36,537 nucleotides of DNA from an uncultured Arenicella sp. Lineage in GTDB: Bacteria; Pseudomonadota; Gammaproteobacteria; Arenicellales; Arenicellaceae. This document shows positions 27,090-36,537 of the stretch, piece by piece. The notes under the pieces were generated by a model. That model saw nothing but the letters and a program-made list of their open reading frames with translations. It was not told the DNA's origin and did no database searches. The position numbers and the translations under genes are program-made. The stretch lies in NCBI GenBank assembly GCA_937989675.1, contig CALKRK010000007.1, positions 1 through 36,537 on the forward strand, written 5' to 3'. Numbering within the stretch: position 1 is the first letter of the stretch; each line of letters starts with the position of its first letter.

Positions 27090-28600
27090 TGAAATCGATT
27101 TACAACAGTCTGTCTGCCAGAATAATCGCACTTTCCTTGATTGTTCATCTGGTCATGATGGGCATTGCGATGATGAACCAATATCGCGTAATGACTGAAC
27201 TTGATGCCTTAGGTTGGGAAGAGGCTATTGCTGTTTCCTATGAATTGGAAGATTTCTTTTCTGAGTACAATCCTAATATCGCGAGAACGAAACGGGCCAA
27301 TATTGGCCAAAAAATGCCAGGCCAAAGTGACTTTAATAAGCCTTCTATTATAGGCGCCGAGCTTGATTTGATCAGCCGCGATGCAGTCAAACTTACCAGC
27401 AAAGATTTAACCGGCAGCTCTGGTTTACAAAAAGCAATAAACAGAAACCCTGATATTTGGTTTTACTACTATAGTTCGAGCGATGGAGTTGGTTACTCGT
27501 TCGGGCGTGAACCAGTGACGCTCAAAGACACCGCTGTTCAAGCCATTATGGCCGAAAAAAAAACAGGAGCGTTTTGTTCAGAACTGACACTACCAAAAGG
27601 ATTTGAGAGTCTCGAAATAGTCACTCTGGTACAAAATTGTGCCGATAGCGGCGCCAGTTTTATCGAAGTTGGGGGTATTGAGCCAACTAATCCGAGGCAA
27701 TACAGTTTTTTAGAAGTTTTCTATGAGCTGGCCTCTGAGGACGAGCGGGCTCTGTTTTTTTTGTATTTGATATTAATGCTACTCACTCCTATCGTTATTT
27801 ACTTTTTAATTAGGCCGGTTTCTCGAGCCTCAAGAGTGGCCAGAAAAATATCGCCTTATTCAAAAGAAAAAACGCTTCCTAGTGAAGGTGTTTTTACTGA
27901 AGTACTTGGGCTCGTTGAGTCTGTCAATGCAGCTTTTACTAGGTTGGATGCGGGTTATGAGCGCGAGCGATGGTTAAGAGATGTAATCGCTCATGAGCTG
28001 CGAACACCGTTGACTGTATTCCGAGCAAGGGTAGAAGAGATCGCTGAACCTGAGTTGAAGTCTGAATTGGTTTTGGACTTGCGCAAACTAAACGAATTGA
28101 TTGAACGACTCATCAGTTTTTCAAAAGCAACCGCACTGTCTTCTCAGGCTGAGTGCTTATCCCTAATTGGCGAAGTGCAAACCGCTTGTGCCGAGTGTGC
28201 AACCTTGGCGTTAAAATCGAATGTAGAGATTGATTTTCGCTACCCTGAAGAGCAAGAAATTTTTATTCAAGCGAATAGCATGGTTGTTTTTATGGTGCTG
28301 ACTAATCTGTTGAACAATGCGATCAAGCACAGTGAAACTAGTGCTCCGGTAAAAGTACTGATACAAAAAGACGGTACGGTTATTGTTTCAGATCACGGTG
28401 TGGGTATGGACGTGGATATCTATCAGGCATTTTTTGAAAACTTCTCACTTAGTCATATGGATAATGTGCGACAGCACGGGCTGGGTTTGGTTATCGTCGC
28501 TGAGTTGATGCAATTTTGCGCAGGCGACATCAAGGTCTTCCAAAGTGAAGGGGGTGGCGTGGCCTATTCTCTGCGTTTTCCTCTATCATCAGCACATTGA
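27086..28600 (+). CDS. Membrane sensor histidine kinase
   Basis: Two TM segments flanking a periplasmic domain; H-box VIAHELRTPLTVFRARVEEI, N-box LTNLLNNAIKHS, G-boxes VSDHGVGMD and HGLGLVIV; overlaps the response regulator gene by 4 nt. Confidence 0.94.
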   Translation: MMKSIYNSLSARIIALSLIVHLVMMGIAMMNQYRVMTELDALGWEEAIAVSYELEDFFSEYNPNIARTKRANIGQKMPGQSDFNKPSIIGAELDLISRDAVKLTSKDLTGSSGLQKAINRNPDIWFYYYSSSDGVGYSFGREPVTLKDTAVQAIMAEKKTGAFCSELTLPKGFESLEIVTLVQNCADSGASFIEVGGIEPTNPRQYSFLEVFYELASEDERALFFLYLILMLLTPIVIYFLIRPVSRASRVARKISPYSKEKTLPSEGVFTEVLGLVESVNAAFTRLDAGYERERWLRDVIAHELRTPLTVFRARVEEIAEPELKSELVLDLRKLNELIERLISFSKATALSSQAECLSLIGEVQTACAECATLALKSNVEIDFRYPEEQEIFIQANSMVVFMVLTNLLNNAIKHSETSAPVKVLIQKDGTVIVSDHGVGMDVDIYQAFFENFSLSHMDNVRQHGLGLVIVAELMQFCAGDIKVFQSEGGGVAYSLRFPLSSAH

Positions 28601-28714
28601 ATTAACACCAGTGAAAAATGGGAGGCTATTGAATTTTCTTCTACTAAATCCTTCTAATCTCAATATTAATCGTTTTGAGGCCGTTTGCACCAACAATAGT
28701 AGCGTGCGTATTTC

Positions 28715-28735
28715 TGGCAATGTTCGGGCAATATT
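28715..28735 (+). promoter_or_regulatory. Shared operator-like direct repeat, copy B
   Basis: TGGCAATGTTCGGGCAATATT: GCAAT(G)TT and GCAAT(A)TT spaced by 11 bp, 110 bp upstream of the TonB receptor start at 28845. Confidence 0.45.
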
Positions 28736-28844
28736 CAGTTGCTAGCGTGTCTGTTGTATCGGGTTTTCTTAATCTGATAGTCGGTCAAGTATGTCTTTAG
28801 TGCATAAAATTACAAACAGAACAGAGATTGCCGGGAGCGTGGAA

Positions 28845-31685
28845 ATGAAACTAAAAACAACAATATTGTCGATGTCGTTAATGATGCCAATGCCTTGTGT
28901 GCTAGCTCAAACCATCAACGGAGATATCACGAATCAAAGTGACGTTGTTAGAGAAGAGCTAACGGAAGAAGAAAACAGTCAGGAACTAGAAGAAATAACG
29001 GTAACTGGATCCCGAATAGAGGGTGGTGCCGAATCGGTTCCTATAACCGTGATCACTGCCGAAGACATTGAGATCCGAGGAATCACCAGCATTGACCAAT
29101 TATTCAGGCAATTCACGTCGAACTCGCCCAATATATCCTCCTCCAATACGGCTGGTATTAATGGTGCTCGTCCAACCAATCGAGGTAGAGCATTTGACAA
29201 CATCGGCGGCGGCAGCGTGGTCAACCTTAGGGGCTTAGGCGCAGGATCTACTCTGGTGTTACTGAATGGCCGCAGACTAGCCGGTGAAGGGCTGGCTCGT
29301 GGCGATTTTGCCGATATCGCGGGTATTGCTATTAATTCCATTGAACGAGTTGAAATATTAACCTCAGGAGCCTCTGCTATTTATGGCGCAGACGCCGTTG
29401 CCGGAGTGGTGAATATCATTCAAAAGAAAAACTTTACTGGCTTAACTGCCACGGCAAGGCTGGAATCAAGTAACACCGGTGCATCAATTCAGAGGTATAG
29501 CTTAACCTCAGGTCATTCTTGGGGGTCGGGTAACCTGACCGCGACCATTACCTACGCTGATCAAAAGGCGGTTAATGCTAGGCGCTTTGGATTAACCACG
29601 CGCGATTTCAGACCGAGAGGAGGAAGCGATCTCAGACAAATAAGTTCCCCCAGAGGTGCTTTCTCTCTTGACCCTGAATTTAATGATTTCAGCGACACAT
29701 CAGATGAATTTACTCGAGATGTGCTTTTGCTACCTGAAAACTCAGGACCCGTTGATTTCGCCACTGACACAGATAGTTTTGAACGACTGTCTAGAGGAAA
29801 TTTGATTGAACGACTCCCTGTCACACTGAGTCCAGCCAGCAAATCGACTTCATTAAGTTTACGTTTTAATCAAGAGATAGATTCAAAGTATATCAACAAC
29901 GTCTTTATTGATGCGGCCTACTCCGATCGAAGCACCGATACAGAAGTTGAGCGCCCCCAAATAGCAATAGCCGGAGTGGATTTGCCCTTTTCTGAATTTG
30001 GTAGCCCGTTTGACAGAGACGATATTCGCTTTGATTTGTCATTGGACGAGGCTGTCGTTGCTGGCATTATTCCTGAAAACGGGTTTGAAACTGAGGGTGA
30101 GAACTTGTCTTTTGCGGCCGGCTTTGGCGGTAATTTATCGCCGAGTTGGAATTGGGAGGCCAGCGCCTCCTATTCCGAAAATGAAGACACAGATCGTAGT
30201 TTCTTCACCACTCCCGAGGCGCTTTTGGAACCCGATTTTAATTTTGATACAGGTGAGCTATTACGACCTGCCGTCAATATTATCCGAAATGATTTTTTAA
30301 CCAGTCCAGAGGCAATGCAAATTCTACGCGACAGTGCCACCAGGGAGCTAGACATTGGGGAATCGAGCGTATTGAACGTGTTAGCGCTGACTCGCGGTGA
30401 GCTTTTCAGCAACCGAGACTCTGGCCCTTTGCAAGTGTCTTTTGGGTTTGAATATCGCGAGGAAGACAGCGATGGTACGTCGATTATCACTGATCTTGTA
30501 TTGGGTGAGTTTTTAGAAGGTGATCGTAATCTAGACAGCACCAGGAAAACCACCGCCGTATTTTCAGAACTCAGTTTCCCAATCACCGAACGTATTACCC
30601 TAGAGGCAGCGGCCAGGTGGGAAGAAACAAGAAATCAGGGGCGGACTACTGGCGTTGAAGAAGCCTTAGCGGCCTTTGAGGCGAACGGACGAGCCAATCA
30701 ATTTGACCCAATTCCAGGAAACTTTAACTTTGATGAATCCAGTTCTGGGCTTAGCCCGCGCTTAGGGGCAGCTTGGCAGCTTAGAGACAATTTAAAACTT
30801 CGTGCATCGCTTGGCCAGTCTTTCAGGTCACCGAATCCAGATGAAGTGGGTCAGCCAGTTATAGTCATGAGGGGTTTTAGTGTTCCTGACCCTTTAACGG
30901 GAGAAATTCTTGATCCTGAGTTGACGCCGCAGGTGCTTGGGGGGAATGAGCGGTTGAGAAATGAAATCGCAGACACCTTGAATGTTGGTTTTGAATATGG
31001 ATTTGATTCGGCGCTGGGCTCCTTTGACATGGGGTTGGATTACTACCAAATTCAGTACGAAGACAGAATAGCTGATTCAGTCGAGTTTTTACCGTCAGAG
31101 TTCGAAAACATACCCCTCAGAGAGCCCGCAGTAGTCAGAACTGATGATGGCACCGCAAGGTTTATATTCGATGGTCCAATAAATGTCGCCAATGAAGATG
31201 TTGCCGGCCTAGATTTTAGTTTAAATCACATTTATGAGGGTAACTCCTTTGCCTTGAGTTCGAATTTGACGATTAATCAGCAATTAGAGAGCGAGAGATT
31301 TTCAGCGGGTTCTGATGAGGTTGAAGACAATTTAGGTATTGCCCAACCCGAAACCAGAGCAAACCTGGTGTCCACTTTGATTTTTGGGAATTTCGAGATT
31401 ACCAGCTCGATACAATATAACGGGAGTTATCTGCAAAGAACATTTGATGACTTTGGTGCCGAAGCTGTACCAACGGATATCGAAAGTTTTACTACCGTTG
31501 ATTTACAACTCTCTTACTTGGTCCCCGATGGCGTGAAGTATTTTAACGGCACGAGAGTGCGTATCGGCGCAAACAATATATTTGATACTGACCCACCATT
31601 TTTAGATGACTTTAATGGTTTCGACGGCCTCTTTTACGATCTTCGCCGTAGAGTGGTGTATTTAGAGCTGTCAAAGACATTCTGA
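28845..31685 (+). CDS. TonB-dependent outer membrane receptor
   Basis: Signal peptide (MKLKTTILSMSLMMPMPCVLAQ), TonB box region EEITVTGSRI, plug GGSVVNLRGLGAGSTLVLLNGRRLAG...IERVEILTSGASAIYGADAVAGVVNIIQKKNF, C-terminal aromatic VVYLELSKTF. Start at internal ATG 28845. Confidence 0.92.
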   Translation: MKLKTTILSMSLMMPMPCVLAQTINGDITNQSDVVREELTEEENSQELEEITVTGSRIEGGAESVPITVITAEDIEIRGITSIDQLFRQFTSNSPNISSSNTAGINGARPTNRGRAFDNIGGGSVVNLRGLGAGSTLVLLNGRRLAGEGLARGDFADIAGIAINSIERVEILTSGASAIYGADAVAGVVNIIQKKNFTGLTATARLESSNTGASIQRYSLTSGHSWGSGNLTATITYADQKAVNARRFGLTTRDFRPRGGSDLRQISSPRGAFSLDPEFNDFSDTSDEFTRDVLLLPENSGPVDFATDTDSFERLSRGNLIERLPVTLSPASKSTSLSLRFNQEIDSKYINNVFIDAAYSDRSTDTEVERPQIAIAGVDLPFSEFGSPFDRDDIRFDLSLDEAVVAGIIPENGFETEGENLSFAAGFGGNLSPSWNWEASASYSENEDTDRSFFTTPEALLEPDFNFDTGELLRPAVNIIRNDFLTSPEAMQILRDSATRELDIGESSVLNVLALTRGELFSNRDSGPLQVSFGFEYREEDSDGTSIITDLVLGEFLEGDRNLDSTRKTTAVFSELSFPITERITLEAAARWEETRNQGRTTGVEEALAAFEANGRANQFDPIPGNFNFDESSSGLSPRLGAAWQLRDNLKLRASLGQSFRSPNPDEVGQPVIVMRGFSVPDPLTGEILDPELTPQVLGGNERLRNEIADTLNVGFEYGFDSALGSFDMGLDYYQIQYEDRIADSVEFLPSEFENIPLREPAVVRTDDGTARFIFDGPINVANEDVAGLDFSLNHIYEGNSFALSSNLTINQQLESERFSAGSDEVEDNLGIAQPETRANLVSTLIFGNFEITSSIQYNGSYLQRTFDDFGAEAVPTDIESFTTVDLQLSYLVPDGVKYFNGTRVRIGANNIFDTDPPFLDDFNGFDGLFYDLRRRVVYLELSKTF

Positions 31686-31898
31686 TCGTTTTGACGCCGT
31701 AATCTCGTTTCCTACTTTGTAGAAGTTTTCTTAAGACCGAGTTTAATGACAGGCAAAGGAACTTTGTGGAGAAGGATCTCACCTTTGCCTAATGTGTTGA
31801 ATTCGCTTGCGGATTATAAGATCGCTTAACTCTCGAACGTTTGCAACACGATTGATGTCAAGGAACGATTTTCTTTACAACTTTAAAAAGATTCGAAC

Positions 31899-31918
31899 GG
31901 CAATATTGGTGCATATTC
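31899..31918 (+). promoter_or_regulatory. Shared promoter/operator-like box, copy C
   Basis: CGGCAATATTGGTGCATATT followed by TATAAT at the same offset as copy A; about 40-50 nt upstream of the M16 peptidase start. Confidence 0.6.
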
Positions 31919-31956
31919 GGCTATCTATAATCAACGTAGATTTAACAATTTAAAAT

Positions 31957-34740
31957 ATGGGTTTTACTATGAATCGCTTACTTAAACTGTCGTTATTGAT
32001 CTTAGTGATAATCGCAAACGGCGTTGAAGGTGTGTCTCTTGCTAACGCTAAGCCATCTGCCGAAAAAGACAAATCGCAGGGTTCAGTCAAGTACCAAGAT
32101 TACATCAAGCACGATATGTTTGAACTGGACAATGGCTTACGCGTCATCGTGCATGAAGACAAAACCGCCCCAATAGTAAGTTATTTGTTGTCGTTCCACG
32201 TTGGCTCTAAAGACGAGCCGCAGGGCAAAACAGGTTTTGCTCACCTTTTTGAGCATCTTCTATTTGCGGGTACCAAGACCAACCCCGGTGAGTATTTTGG
32301 GTACGTTGCCGAGCTCGGTGGAACCAACCTGAATGCCAGTACTGGCAATGACTTCACCAGTTACTTTGCCACCGTGCCGAGCGGTGCATTCGAGCGAGTA
32401 ATGTGGATTGAAGGAGACCGAATGGCAAACACCATCTATTCCATTGATGAAAAATATCTGGCAACGCAAATTGACGTTGTTAAAAATGAAAAATCATTGA
32501 GTGCGAACCAACCATTTGGTGACAGCGTTAAAGACACTTTGAAAGCAATCTACCCCGCAGGCCACCCTTATGCGCACGAAATCATTGGCTCTACAGAGGA
32601 TATAGAAGCCGCCAGTATGGACGACGTTAGAAGCTGGTACGAACAATACTACGGCGCTAGAAATATTGTGCTGAGCATCTCGGGAGACATCGACCTGCCA
32701 ACAGCGAAGACGATTGTGACCAAGTATTTTGGTTCTTTAAGATCCGGGCCATCTATTTACAAGCAAACCGCGAAACCTGTTAAGCGACTCATTAATACAC
32801 AGCAAAAGAATTATGACGTCGCTCAGTCTTCGTCGGTGCGCAGAACTTACGTGCTACCCAAGGTAATAGATCAGAATTCATATATGCCCTTGGTCGCGGC
32901 GGATATTATCGCGGCAGGAAGCGAGTCGCGTTTATCCAAAGCGCTGGTGGATGAACAGGAGATAGCGATATCCGTTGACGGCGCAGGCGCAATAGCGGAA
33001 CTGGGTTCAGAATATGTCATCGAAGCCGTGCCGGCAGAAGGCGTGTCTCTTGAACAGTTATCTGATGCGCTTGACGTTGAAATAGCCAAGGCAATTGATA
33101 AAGGGTTTAAAAGAAGTGACTTACAAATCAAATATGGTCCGGCAAAGTCCGCGCTACTGGGAACGCTGACCAATACTCTAGACAAAGCTTTTATGTTGGG
33201 GGAGGGTTTGCAGGGCGCCAATGACCCATTGTATGAATTGCGTAAGCTTGAGTGGATTGAAACAGCGTCGCCTGGTGAGCTTAAAAGCGCTGCGCAAGAC
33301 TGGTTGATGGTCGGTTTTCATGAAGAGCATAACATCGCATTAAAAGAAGCTGAACAAAATCAACAGCCGACGTCGGTTGGCCCGCCACCCCCGATTGCGA
33401 GTGATATCGAGACAAGTATTCCTGCTCCTGAGACCTTCACTCTGAACAATGGTTTGGATGTAGTGCTACTCACTCGTAAGGTCACGCCCAGCATTGCCAT
33501 GTCGTATCAGGTCGCGGCGGGAACGGCCTATCAAAACGCCGACACACGAGAGCTGCCCACTATCATGGGCGACATTCTCAACAATTCTGGTCTTGCCAGG
33601 ATGAGTTCGGACAAGCAAGCCGAGCTTATCGCAAAATTGGGTGTCGATATTGGCATGAATGTAGGCGAACGCTACACCAACCTTGAACTTAATGCCGATA
33701 AAGATTCGTTTCCCAAAGCCTTGGACGTCTGGACAGATATGCTTAGCAAAGCTCAATTTGAACAAGACGACGTCGATCGTTACGCAAAACAAAACATTCA
33801 ATTCGAACGTATAGCTGAGGAAGACATTCAATATGTTCGGCTACTTGTTCAACGACAAGCGATTTGGGGAGACGAATACACCATTACACCGCAAGAAAAA
33901 ATTCAATATTTAGAAACACTGACAAGCGAACAGCTTAATCAATACTACCGCAAATGGTTTCGGCCAAAAGGGGCAAAGCTTTATATTGTAGGTGATATAG
34001 AGCGCTCTGAAATTGAGCCTTTATTGAATAAAAAACTGAAAAACTGGGTAGGAACCGTACCCAAATCTCAGATCATAAGCTTGAATTTTTCGCCCAAATC
34101 GAACAAATCAAAATTTATTATCATTGACGATAAAGGTTCTGATCAAACCGACATCCTTGCGGTTAGTCGACTCGATATGCATGAGCGAGATATGTATCGT
34201 GAAAACGTCATGAATAGCGCTTTTGGTGGTAGCTTTACCTCACGTTTGAACTTAAATATCCGTGAGGACAAAGGGTGGACCTATGGAATCAGTTCTTTCT
34301 TTGAAAACAGCCCATCTCGTGCATACTTTGCCATCGATACGGCGGTAACGGCGGAAAATACGCTCGACAGTATTCAAGAAATTATCACGGAGATACGTGA
34401 AGCGCGCACCACGCGCCCGATCACGTCAAGTGAGATAGAAAAAATCATAAACGAAGAAGTCAAGGTGTTCTCAAGTGCACTTGTCACCAATAGCGACTTT
34501 ATGTCGGTCTACATGAACAGTGACTACTATGGCAAAGATTATACTTACTACAATGATTACAAAGATCGCATACTAGCGATAGATGCAGAGTCGACCAATA
34601 AGTCGTTAAAAGAATTGATTGACAGCAATGGCATGGTATGGGCCTTGACCGGCGATGCCGAATTGATCGAGGCCGATATCAGAGCCGCGAATTTAGGAGA
34701 AGTTGAAGTCTACAATCGAAACGGAAAGCGATTACGCTAA
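31957..34740 (+). CDS. M16-family zinc metallopeptidase (two-domain, exported)
   Basis: Signal peptide; HxxEH zinc motif in GFAHLFEHLLFAGT; downstream E in VDVVKNEKSLSANQ; second M16 domain from PETFTLNNGLDVVLL to the C-terminus. Confidence 0.93.
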   Translation: MGFTMNRLLKLSLLILVIIANGVEGVSLANAKPSAEKDKSQGSVKYQDYIKHDMFELDNGLRVIVHEDKTAPIVSYLLSFHVGSKDEPQGKTGFAHLFEHLLFAGTKTNPGEYFGYVAELGGTNLNASTGNDFTSYFATVPSGAFERVMWIEGDRMANTIYSIDEKYLATQIDVVKNEKSLSANQPFGDSVKDTLKAIYPAGHPYAHEIIGSTEDIEAASMDDVRSWYEQYYGARNIVLSISGDIDLPTAKTIVTKYFGSLRSGPSIYKQTAKPVKRLINTQQKNYDVAQSSSVRRTYVLPKVIDQNSYMPLVAADIIAAGSESRLSKALVDEQEIAISVDGAGAIAELGSEYVIEAVPAEGVSLEQLSDALDVEIAKAIDKGFKRSDLQIKYGPAKSALLGTLTNTLDKAFMLGEGLQGANDPLYELRKLEWIETASPGELKSAAQDWLMVGFHEEHNIALKEAEQNQQPTSVGPPPPIASDIETSIPAPETFTLNNGLDVVLLTRKVTPSIAMSYQVAAGTAYQNADTRELPTIMGDILNNSGLARMSSDKQAELIAKLGVDIGMNVGERYTNLELNADKDSFPKALDVWTDMLSKAQFEQDDVDRYAKQNIQFERIAEEDIQYVRLLVQRQAIWGDEYTITPQEKIQYLETLTSEQLNQYYRKWFRPKGAKLYIVGDIERSEIEPLLNKKLKNWVGTVPKSQIISLNFSPKSNKSKFIIIDDKGSDQTDILAVSRLDMHERDMYRENVMNSAFGGSFTSRLNLNIREDKGWTYGISSFFENSPSRAYFAIDTAVTAENTLDSIQEIITEIREARTTRPITSSEIEKIINEEVKVFSSALVTNSDFMSVYMNSDYYGKDYTYYNDYKDRILAIDAESTNKSLKELIDSNGMVWALTGDAELIEADIRAANLGEVEVYNRNGKRLR

Positions 34741-34927
34741 GGTATCGCTTCCTCGACTTCGTTGCCTTTATCAGGGTTCCGGGTTGTGGTCTGATTTTAC
34801 CTTGGTGCAGTCAGACTTAGAGCCCGGATCTTTCTTCTATTCAGGAATAGGTTAAAAGTGCTCTTACTTGATTTTCTAGCTGCATTTCGAAGAAAGATAC
34901 AATGACTATTCTGGTTAGCTATCCAGC

Positions 34928-35119
34928 TTATGTATTGACAGAGTAATACACATCATGATTGTCAAGTTCTCTAGGAAATATTTGTGCACCTTTAAAACCA
35001 GGTGTTTCCGAAGTTTCTTTAACTCCAGTTTTATAAAGATACTCAATGAAGTTTTTTTCAAACAGTTTCGGACACTTAGCTTTCCATTCTATATTAGGGC
35101 TCCAGTTGAATATAACGTC
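34928..35119 (-). pseudogene. Startless coding-like fragment, possibly antibiotic-biosynthesis-monooxygenase-like
   Basis: In frame after the TAA at 35122-35120: DVIFNWSPNIEWKAKCPKLFEKNFIEYLYKTGVKETSETPGFKGAQIFPRELDNHDVYYSVNT*; no ATG/GTG/TTG at its beginning. Confidence 0.4.
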
Positions 35120-35518
35120 TTAGAATGAGTTAGAATTTTTTTGTGAGTCTGTGTCAGCTTTTCTGACACCATCGTTCTTGGGCTTGTTGGTGGTTTTTTT
35201 GCCGCTCAAGGAGGACCAACCCAATAATATGGTTTCCAAAATTATTCTGATTTTAGAGCCAATTGTCAGATCTTCCTGCAATGAATTTTCTTTAGGCTCC
35301 AGCGCATCAGACCTCAGGCCTTGTATCAAGTTCAAAGCCTCATCGTAGTGCTCTTGAGGCACTAAAAATCGCCGCTCGTTGTAGGAGGCTATTTGAATAC
35401 CAGGGTATAGCGAACCAAAATTCTCCCCCACAATATGGAATGGTATTTCTGCACTTTGTAACATCGCTCGTATGTACATAACTTCTATATCATTTATTGC
35501 ATGGCAAAGAGTAATCAT
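35120..35518 (-). CDS. DUF2007-domain protein
   Basis: MITLCHAINDIEVMYIRAMLQSAEIPFHIVGENFGSLYPGIQIASYNERRFLVPQEHYDEALNLI, typical DUF2007; start set at codon 16 of the listed ORF. Confidence 0.75.
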   Translation of the reverse strand: MITLCHAINDIEVMYIRAMLQSAEIPFHIVGENFGSLYPGIQIASYNERRFLVPQEHYDEALNLIQGLRSDALEPKENSLQEDLTIGSKIRIILETILLGWSSLSGKKTTNKPKNDGVRKADTDSQKNSNSF

Positions 35519-35602
35519 TTGAATATCGTTAACACCTTTGAAGTGGGCCTGCAGAAAACGCATCCGAGACGAACGCGTTCATTTTTGATGCTTGTAATAT
35601 CT

Positions 35603-36040
35603 CTATTTTTGAACTTCAGCTCTATCAACAACTGATACGGCGCTGAGCATATCTTCGCTAATCTCTTCCCATTTGTTGCGGCAGAATATTGAAACAGTCT
35701 TAGTTTCGCCAGCTTGCAGTTTAAAATAAATATGACTGCATTTTTCAATTGGCTGCTTATTATGGGAGACAATCGCATCCATCCAAACACCATCTAATGC
35801 AAATGGATTATTATTTGTAATCATGGCAGAAACAATAATTTTACCTTCCCTAAGTGCTATGTTTTTAACTTGCGATTTTATTTTGGTGAAATCGACCGTA
35901 GTCTCTGCTTTTTTGACATCCTTCTTATTTTGATTGGGACTTAATTCTAATTTTTCGGCGCTTAGAAAAACTACTATCAATCCTAAAGTAAAGCCTATTC
36001 CCCAAAATAAACCCTCGAATAACTTTTTCAAATAATGCAT
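35603..36040 (-). CDS. Membrane-anchored protein with FxLYD-like extracytoplasmic domain
   Basis: N-terminal TM (LFWGIGFTLGLIVVFLSAEKL), then VKNIALREGKIIVSAMITNNNPFALDGVWMDAIV...LQAGETKTVSIFC. Confidence 0.6.
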   Translation of the reverse strand: MHYLKKLFEGLFWGIGFTLGLIVVFLSAEKLELSPNQNKKDVKKAETTVDFTKIKSQVKNIALREGKIIVSAMITNNNPFALDGVWMDAIVSHNKQPIEKCSHIYFKLQAGETKTVSIFCRNKWEEISEDMLSAVSVVDRAEVQK

Positions 36041-36378
36041 ATCAGTCTCCGTACATATAGTGCTATTAAAACGAACACGTGTCTCGTTGCTTGACCGTGT
36101 CAGTTATGCTGGCATTTTTTGACCCTGCTTAGTTTTATCTGATGTCACTCCGCCGTTTTTACAAGATGCATGCGTTATAAAAAAGAGCCGGCCCATTGAT
36201 TTACAAAAGGGGTTTTGCTGATGACTATTAATAGTGCTGGTCCTGTTACTGGCCAACCAAATTAGGCACCACAAAATGATTTCTTCGTTGGCTTATCTGT
36301 TCCCAGAGTTCTGTAGATTACATCAGAAGTATGCTTAATGCTGCGACGACCGGCGCCGCGCCAAGCGCTAGTGCTTTG

Positions 36379-36537
36379 TTACGCGATGTGACTAAGATGA
36401 TTTTTAACCGCGGGATTTTTTTTACTATAGTCAATTTCTAAACCTTCTTTTCTTAATAAATCTGCGTGACCTTCTGTGCCGCCAGGGAATTTTGAAATTA
36501 GTTCTCCTTGCTTTTTTACAACTCGCCAATAACAAAC
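36379..36537 (-). CDS. Partial MGMT/alkyltransferase-like (ATL) DNA-binding protein, C-terminus
   Basis: Reverse strand VCYWRVVKKQGELISKFPGGTEGHADLLRKEGLEIDYSKKNPAVKNHLSHIA*; matches the (P)CHRVV...FPGG...LL..EG pattern. Not in the ORF track because it is truncated. Confidence 0.75.
   Translation of the reverse strand, partial: VCYWRVVKKQGELISKFPGGTEGHADLLRKEGLEIDYSKKNPAVKNHLSHIA

Noticed and set aside
31751-31790. AGGCAAAGG...CCTTTGCCT inverted repeat after the TonB receptor
   Set aside because: 9-bp stem but a 22-nt loop and no U-tract; too weak to call a terminator or operator.
36050-36381. Possible integron attC-like site after the MGMT-like stop (TAACAAAGC ... GCGCC-rich)
   Set aside because: An R''-like TAACAAAG is present but no matching GTTRRRY partner with attC symmetry was found.

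Overview
The window looks like gammaproteobacterial chromosome: a conserved housekeeping core with accessory flanks. Core genes, recognised from conserved motifs in the translations: gor, rpoH, ftsX-ftsE-ftsY, rsmD, coaD, a YfhL-type ferredoxin, a dynamin-like GTPase, a PBP1b-type bifunctional penicillin-binding protein, TspO/MBR, a gamma-carbonic anhydrase and zapE. Observations I consider most worth a second look: (1) a textbook CIRCE operator (TTAGCACTC-N9-GAGTGCTAA) upstream of rpoH, which would connect HrcA control to sigma-32; (2) a Zur-like box ahead of a DUF2946-like ORF and a His/Glu-rich TonB receptor; (3) a module of two-component system, TonB receptor and M16 peptidase, with an 11-bp-period direct repeat (GCAATNTT...GCA(A)TATT) shared by the receptor promoter, the peptidase promoter and a frameshifted secreted ORF; (4) a PrnB/IDO-superfamily-like protein coupled to a kynureninase-like PLP enzyme; (5) several gene remnants or non-standard starts in the accessory intervals at 24.6-26.1 kb and 34.9-36.4 kb. 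No rRNA, tRNA, CRISPR array or IS element was found by eye. All family calls come from reading motifs; no database search was run.
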